The notes under the pieces are model-generated. The model saw only the letters and a program-made list of their open reading frames with translations, ran no database searches and was not told where the DNA came from. Source: Brachynemurus nebulosus (Eukaryota > Arthropoda > Insecta > Neuroptera > Myrmeleontidae). From it: 64,000 nt of DNA. The stretch covers positions 246,001 to 310,000 of the forward strand of contig JAPWDM010000061.1 in NCBI GenBank assembly GCA_035578155.1, given 5' to 3'. Of this stretch, positions 57,891-64,000 are shown piece after piece (position 1 is the first letter of the stretch; each line of letters opens with the position of its first letter). A program made the translations under genes and the position numbers.

Positions 57891-60025
57891 CTAAAGAATA
57901 CATAATTATATAAAACAATCATAAAATCTTTTTGAGATTATATGACGTTTAAAAGTCTGAAATTTCTCTTTTAATTTCAGCCTGAGTAAATTAATCTTCT
58001 GTATTTCTAGAATCAGAGTTTAATAGTATAGGTTATAGTTTCATTTTTATTAAAATAGTCCCAGGCTATTGAGTATTTATCATCGAGTCATGGATGATTT
58101 TAAATGCGAATTAATCCGTTTTATAGTAAAAAAAAGTCTCGATTATTAGAAGCTGTACTTTAAGATATCGCCAATAACATTTTAACAAGTTTTAGAATCC
58201 TGAAAAATGCTTGACTTAAGGTCATTCTTTAAACCCTTTATTAATGTTCTTGCTTCTTTTTCATTTTTTCAAAGCCTTTGGGTAGGCCCGGGCTTACCCA
58301 TCCTTCCCGCTAAAATCGTTACCAGGATCTCCTGATGATTAGTCAAGTACCTTGCCACTAGGTTACCGATGCCTGTTCGAGTGCCACTGCAGTTTAATAA
58401 CGTATTAATGTTACTTTCTTGGTAAAAGAGTAATATATTCAAGAGAGTAATATATGCATGGGCGGAGTTAGAGGGTGTTTGTCGGGGGGGGGGTACATTT
58501 TTTAAGATTTTCTAGGTATAGTAACTTGTTTTCAGCATTATGATTTTATTTCAAAAAATACCAACATAGCAATCAGTGGACGGGTAGTACAACTCGACAA
58601 TGCAGCACGGCGGGTGTAACATCACTCATCCTACATAATGAGTATTGAACGATGTACGAAATATCAAATCGCCGTGTACATTTTGAATTGTGATTTAGTA
58701 TTACAGTCCAATTATGATTTTTTATTTCTCATATTTTATTTTTTTTTTAAATAATTTAGATCCTCCTGGAGAACTCAAAATGAATAAATAATTCGAGAGG
58801 AAATATTTTATTTATTTTCTAAAGGTTGGGGGGAGGCAAAGTTTTGTAACTATTTTGAGTTAGTATTCAAGTTGTGCTTTTACGGATTTCTCATATTTTT
58901 TGCATCGAAATTTCATGGCTTCTTTATGCTTTTTGGTGGGTGTGACACGTTTCGCACGTTTGTGACACACGTGTGACATCTTGAGAATTTATAGGACTGT
59001 AATTTTATACATGGATTAAATTAGTGTGCAGGATGTACCTTTTGGGGCTTCAATATTTAACCCTCACCGCCACCATTACTACTCAAAAAGTTTTTAATAT
59101 TTCATAAACAAAAATCTCAATCACATTTAGATATCTTACAAATATTGAAGTTAAAGGAAAAATTCGACTTGAGTGATGGAGTTCTGCTCCTCACGAGTTT
59201 TTATTATAGTTTCCACGAGAATAGGGAAACTATAAAAAATGAATAGTAAAATTTTATTTTATTTGGCCTTAAAAAAAAAGAAAACGGTTTAAACTTAAGA
59301 TCTTTAAACTAGAATACCACCTAAATTAAAATTTTCAGTTTTATTTATTTAAAAATTTTACTTAAAATTTTTAAAGCTTTGAAATCGTATATTTTCTTAT
59401 TTGGAGCGGACTAGGTTTATGGAATGTAAACGTAAATAAACAAGATTGTATCATACGAAAATAATTATTTAGTTAGCGTACTGTGTAAATAAAGTGTAGT
59501 TTTCAAGTACGTACATGAACATTTCGTTAATTTGAACTGTTTCTTTTTGAAAATGTTATGAAACTTTATGTGTCTGTATACCTAGGGGCGAGTTGACTTG
59601 ATTGGATCAATGCCTTCGATGAACTATCATCTAATATTGAATACGAAAAACATTTTCATTTGCTTTAGTTGGTTATGATTGTAGTCCTAATCTTCCGGCT
59701 ACAGTGTTGCTTGCGTAATTACTTTAAAAACTTTTGTATTATATTTGAGTAAAAGGTTTCTTCAAGTTTTGATTGAATTTTCAAACTCGAAATAATACAT
59801 ACCGTACCAATTTGTAAGTACTACCAAATGTAATTATGTCACTGAAATGGGTATTACATTAGCTACAAAAGATATGTCCAATTCCTATGTTTACAGTATA
59901 GTTAGGAAACTTTGTACGTGTTCAATCATTTGGTCGATTTGTCTTACTTGGATCACAAAAAGTTGCTTACAATGGACTTAAAATTTCCACTATTTTAACC
60001 CCAATTCTTTTACTAAAGTAAAGAG
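57891..60025. other. No gene recognised
   Basis: AT-rich with occasional GC patches (GGTAGGCCCGGGCTTACCC near 58273, a poly-G run near 58482-58492) that resemble fragments of hAT MITEs. No ORF with recognisable content was seen. Confidence 0.35.
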
Positions 60026-60358
60026 AACAGCGGAGTGGTCAAGGGTGCTGAGGCACTGGCATGCCGACTGGTAAGTCAAGGGTTCGAATCTCACAGCCGG
60101 CTATGTTCATAGAGGTTTTCTGCAGTTTCCCTTCACAAATCCAGATGAATATGGGTATAGTCCCTTAAAAAGACGGCTGCAGACGCATACCTACCAAATC
60201 CTAGCCTTCACACCACTTCCCTTGTTCTCCATTCACATCATAATGAATTGTAATATGTAATGAAATAAATAAAGCTAGGAAAATATTGATGTGGGTGGCG
60301 TCTGTTGTAGACTGTTGTCTGAAAAACGGACGTTAAACTCTATTATTATTTTTTTTTA
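60026..60358 (+). mobile_element. tRNA-derived SINE
   Basis: The head has a tRNA-like polymerase III promoter: an A-box-like GCGGAGTGGTCAAGG (60030) and a B box GGTTCGAATC (60081-60090), with a layout like tRNA-Ser (extra arm). The tRNA-unrelated body ends with GACGTTAAACTCTATTATTA and a T-rich tail to 60358. The length of about 330 bp is normal for an insect SINE. It has no coding capacity and depends on a LINE for mobility. Confidence 0.8.
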
Positions 60359-61449
60359 CTACGGCAAAATGCTAGGAAATTTGGTATAGCTAAAAGCATT
60401 CAAAAGAGACATTAAAAAGAAATTTAAGGGATGGGGAAATACTAGCCTGTATTGCAAGATTTGTAAAGCTAAAGAAGAAGATGTAATACAACGCATGGAT
60501 TATTGTACTTGGAAAGGATGACTTACACCAGGATTAGTGCAAATAAATTTGCTAATTTCAATATTACAGATGTCTGTGGTCCAAAATATTTGTGGTCCAA
60601 AGAAAAAAACTAGATTCGCTAGCTAAAAAACTAGTGCGGTTGGCGTAAAAACAACTGGACTTTCGATGAAACTTTGTAAATTTATTCCTTAGGGACTTCT
60701 GTAACATTTGCGATTAGAATTACTGAGATATTCCTTATGGGGGTTGAGATAATGAAGATAGAAATTGATATATTAAGAATATTAAAAAGATAAAAGAAAA
60801 ACAAATGAATACTACTAAACTACGATTTCTTCAAAGTAATACTCAGAAAAATAAAAATGTTAAACATATTTCTTATTAAATTTTATTTTAGAAGAGGTTA
60901 ATAATAAAATATAATTATCGAAAAAATGAACGTCAAGGGGGCGCCACTTAGGGTAGGTTCGGCAATTTCTTTTAGTCTTAAACGAATAAGAGAAAAGTAT
61001 AAACTGGTCCAATTAGGATGACTCTCCCCTACAAATGAAAAACAGAAACATAATTTACATTAGTAGCAGATAAGTCTGGTTTACTTTTTCTCTATTAAAA
61101 ACTTTTCAATTTGTATTTATTGCGAACTCTACGAGTCCCAAGTTCGTTAAGTATTTATTATAGTAATTAAAAGTTGTTTTAATTAACTAATACCTATAAA
61201 AATAGTTTTTTTTTTCAACTCTGTTTCTGTTTCTGTTCATCTGGGGAAAAAATAATACGCTGACTTTTTAGTAAATCTATATTGTAAAATAATTTGATAG
61301 ATCAACTATTTCCGATAAAATGTGTTTTAACGAATTTCCAAAACTAGAAATTCAGCTTTTACGGTCGTTCTCATGACGCAACCTCAGGCCGAGACTATGA
61401 CAGAAATATGTTTTGAGGTGCCTAGAATACGAAAATGATATTCATTAAA

Positions 61450-61451
<2 letters not shown>
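60359..61451. other. No gene recognised
   Basis: AT-rich. A short patch near 60930-61030 (GGGGGCGCCACTTAGGGTAG ... CTCTCCCCTAC) may be an eroded element end. Confidence 0.35.

Positions 61452-61523
<72 letters not shown>
61452..61523. repeat. (TA)n microsatellite
   Basis: A pure TA run that directly borders TGTCGCCACGATAAC, the same junction as at 7881-7895. Confidence 0.95.
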
Positions 61524-61526
<3 letters not shown>

Positions 61527-61690
61527 GCCACGATAACTTTCGAACGAAACGTTATGCTTATGAAATTTTGTGTGCGGACTGGAATCCGAATTGGCTTGGC
61601 CAAGTTCGTCAGCCAGACATATCGGATGCTCAGAAGTAGGTTTTCCGGCCGTTTTTTGGCAAGAAAATAAGTTTTCTGACAGAATTAAGC
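61524..61690. mobile_element. End of a (TA)n-bounded element, second copy
   Basis: Matches 7883-8040 from TCGCCACGATAACTTTCG through CGTCAGCCAGACA to TTTCCGGCCGTTTTTT. The opposite end is not obvious; the dispersed repeat at 61735 follows closely and may be part of the same element. Confidence 0.65.
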
Positions 61691-61734
61691 AACTTTTCAA
61701 ATTTTGTTACGCCATTCGAAAAAACGAGCAAAAA

Positions 61735-63372
61735 TTACATAAGACAAGTTTTCGAACTATTACTTTTCGTAAATTAATTTCAGAGAAAAATTAGGAAATT
61801 TGTTAGAAACTGATTAAAAAATTTCCAAAGCGACATTTGTTGTCTTTTTTATTATACGGACAAACTATCTCCGTTTCAATTTTTAAAATGGTACATTTTC
61901 AAAAAGGAAGCTTTTTGACTGATATGTAATCGAAAAATTTTTTTAAGCAAGGCAATAGATGATATACATCTGTCTTACTCAATCACACAATATTCATATG
62001 TATGTATGTTTCAAGTTGTTTTTTTTAAAAACAGCTGGATACTGTGGGAATACGTCATGAAAATTTGGAATTAATTATGTGTGCATTCTCACAATAAATC
62101 TCGTCAGAATCAGACGCAAGACGTAGGGCCCTCTATAGAAATATTATTTTTATGTCAGGCAAAGCTTTCCTACAAGCTTATTTTTCGTGATATACAAAAT
62201 TCGAAGTTAAATGGTTCATCCTGTATATATTTTCAAATTGCCCTCAAAATGTTACGCAAAACTTTATATTTTTAACTAAAAAAAGTTTTATGTAAAAGTT
62301 TTTAAAACGTTACAAAACGTTTATTCTCCGCAAAAAAATGCGTTTATACTTACCAGCCGTCATATTGTAGACATTATTGTGTAGGGTCAATTTTGCCACT
62401 CATATTTGAAAATCAGGGTTCATAATCTTTGAGTTATTGTAGACCTATTTTAAGTAACACCAGTTTTGGAAAGCATGGGGTCTCCTGTTCAGAAAGAATG
62501 TCCCATATGTATAATTTAGATATATTAGATGTAATAAGGTGATAAAACTATAATATCAATTACACATTATATTCGTTGTTATTTTTAACCATGTTCCACC
62601 AAATGCAAACTTTTATATTTATAATCTGTTAGAGCAGAGTCTCAGATGATTATATAATATTTATTTGGTTGATGTCTCTCCAGTGGTTCATATAAAAAAC
62701 CACCCTTAAATAATAAATATAGTATTTTACACTTCTGAAAATTAATCAAAAAATAAAATATAAAAAAATACTAAATATAGAGCTGATTGATATCTATTTT
62801 TTGGCGTTCCATTTATTCAAATATCTATCATAGTTTCTGAGAAAAAAGAAAATATCTTTAGGGGTTGTTACCCCCATATCTCCCTTATAAATGAGAGCAG
62901 AGATCTAAAATCACGGGTATCAGTACTTTGGGCAAAAAAGCAATATTTAAAAGGTTAAACTATGTCCAGTCACGTCAGTGCAATTTTCATATGGTAAGTC
63001 TGCTAGACCCTTTGCTGAAAACGTATCATCCGTTTAAATTTCTTTTTTATTATTAAGTTAAAAAATATTCAACATTCTAATTTACACTTTTTATTGTGTG
63101 AAGGAAACATTACGTATTTTGACATATAATTAACAAAAATATTCTAGGTATCTATGATTTTCAATTATTCTAAAAAAATTTATAAGATTATATTTTTCAG
63201 TAAAAATTTATAAAATAATATTACATTTAGATTGCATTCAAATATTAAATAATTATGTTAATAAATTTAATATGTAAATAAATCATTTATAATAATTAAA
63301 TTTAAAATATGAACTTGGGAAGAAATTTGAAAATTTGAATTTTTTGTTCGTTTATACGGTTTATAATATCTA
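61735..63372. repeat. Dispersed repeat, copy 2, with an extra block of about 0.9 kb
   Basis: Parts 61735-62135 and 63015-63372 match copy 1 at 4103-4910. The extra block at about 62140-63010 has no counterpart there; it has no recognisable coding region. Copy 2 ends where the tRNA-like tandem array begins. Confidence 0.65.
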
Positions 63373-63405
63373 TTAAAAATCACAAAGTGATTGAAAAAAT
63401 TATCC

Positions 63406-63477
63406 GGATCGGCCGGGAATCGAACCCAGGATTTCCTGGTAACTAGCCAGGTGTGCTGACCTCTACACCAACGATCC
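63406..63477 (-). tRNA. tRNA-like cloverleaf, Thr(AGT)-like, in a satellite unit
   Basis: The minus strand folds as a 72-nt tRNA: acceptor GGATCGT with CCGATCC (6 of 7 pairs), D stem GTGT/GCAC, anticodon stem CCTGG/CCAGG (5 of 5), loop CTAGTTA (anticodon AGT), variable AAATC, T stem CTGGG/CCCGG and loop TTCGATT. The B box GGTTCGATTCC is perfect. Base 37 is T rather than a purine, and it lies in a repeat, so a repeat-borne tRNA relic or SINE head is more likely than a decoding tRNA. Confidence 0.5.
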
Positions 63478-63758
63478 CATGCTCGGTAAGCGGCCGAGCC
63501 GGACACCCATTCAATCACCTATGTGAATTAGTACTCTGATTCGAGAAACAGTTACAATTTTAATTTCAAATATTATCGAGTGCTTGTGAGACACTACTAC
63601 GTATGGCAAACTTTTGTTTGCATTTCAACACACGCAGTATTGATATGTTCACTAATCGTTCAGCTAAACTGAAACTTTAAGCACTCGATTTCTTTGGTAT
63701 AGTATGACCAAAAACCACATGTAAATTAAACATCACAAAGTGATTGAAAAAATTATCC

Positions 63759-63830
63759 GGGTGGGCCGGGAATCGAACCCAGGATTTACTGGTAACTAAC
63801 CAGGTGTGCTGACCTCTACACCAACGATCT
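63759..63830 (-). tRNA. Degenerate second copy of the tRNA-like segment
   Basis: Same position in the next 353-bp unit, also 72 nt. The B box and anticodon loop (TTAGTTA) are kept, but the acceptor halves AGATCGT and CCCACCC hardly pair and one anticodon-stem pair is lost. This copy is not a functional tRNA. Confidence 0.5.
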
Positions 63831-64000
63831 CATGCTCGGTAAGCGGCCGAGCCGGACAGCCATTCAATCACCTATGTGTATTAGTACTCTCTCTGATTCG
63901 AGAAACAGTTACAATTTTAATTTCAAATATTATCGGGTGCTTGTGAGACACTACTACGTATGACAAACTTTTGTTTGCATTTCAACACACGCAGTATTGA

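Larger units (their letters stand above)
63373..64000. repeat. Tandem array, 353-bp unit, running off the window
   Basis: CACAAAGTGATTGAAAAAAT at 63381 recurs at 63734 (period 353). The second unit continues to the window end. Units share the tRNA-like segment, GCTCGGTAAGCGGCCGAGCC (a hairpin), and a GTACTCT...CACTACTACGTATG tail. It could be a satellite or tandem SINE copies. Confidence 0.8.

Noticed and set aside
63406..63477. A functional tRNA-Thr gene
   Set aside because: The fold is good, but it lies in a tandem repeat, base 37 is T, one acceptor pair is broken and the neighbouring copy is decayed.

Overview
The window is non-coding, AT-rich eukaryotic DNA crowded with transposable elements. 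The mixture points to an arthropod, most likely an insect: a BEL/Pao LTR retrotransposon, a Ty3/gypsy remnant, a Penelope-like element, a LINE fragment, a mariner relic, several hAT-type elements with 8-bp target duplications, a tRNA-derived SINE, long (TA)n tracts and TCAGT-type initiators. The species cannot be named from the sequence. No conserved host gene is certain; the only host-gene candidate is a 121 to 143 codon ORF near 26.3-26.7 kb.

Layout. 1-4.1 kb: fragment of a TIR element, a decayed gypsy pol (minus strand) and a minisatellite array. 4.1-10.5 kb: dispersed repeats, a hairpin element at 5.45-5.83 kb and a second array that mirrors the first. 11.3-17.9 kb: (TA)n-bounded inverted-repeat elements and an internally deleted hAT transposon with a perfect TSD (12.8-15.4 kb). 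18.9-24.7 kb: hAT MITEs, a LINE fragment and a mariner split by nested insertions. 25-28.2 kb: mostly unique sequence with the 143-codon ORF. 28.2-30.5 kb: Penelope-like element with an inverted second 3' piece. 31.4-34.5 kb: nested TIR elements and hairpins. 34.76-42.07 kb: a complete BEL/Pao element with an intact 1727-codon Gag-Pol ORF, LTRs that look identical except for one base of length, and TSD ATTGT. 42.7-43.95 kb: a non-autonomous hAT element with a smaller MITE inside it.

44.78-55.04 kb holds the most unusual object: a 10.26-kb palindromic element flanked by a perfect 8-bp duplication (TATTATAA). Its two arms of about 5.0 and 5.2 kb face each other across a 50-bp spacer. Each arm carries the same outward-reading genes: a C2H2 zinc-finger protein of 288 aa, a small basic protein of about 58 aa, and a 161-aa protein whose right-arm copy is frameshifted. 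No transposase, integrase, polymerase or helicase is visible in it. The inner 4 kb of the arms is nearly identical, the outer 0.75 kb is clearly diverged, and only the right arm carries an extra 210-bp tandem unit.

55.8-57.3 kb: a TIR element with a palindromic array of 103-bp repeats, several bearing a three-block heat-shock-element consensus. 57.3-64 kb: minisatellite fragments, a tRNA-derived SINE, another (TA)n-bounded element, a second copy of the 4.1-kb dispersed repeat, and the start of a 353-bp tandem array whose unit contains a 72-nt tRNA-like cloverleaf.
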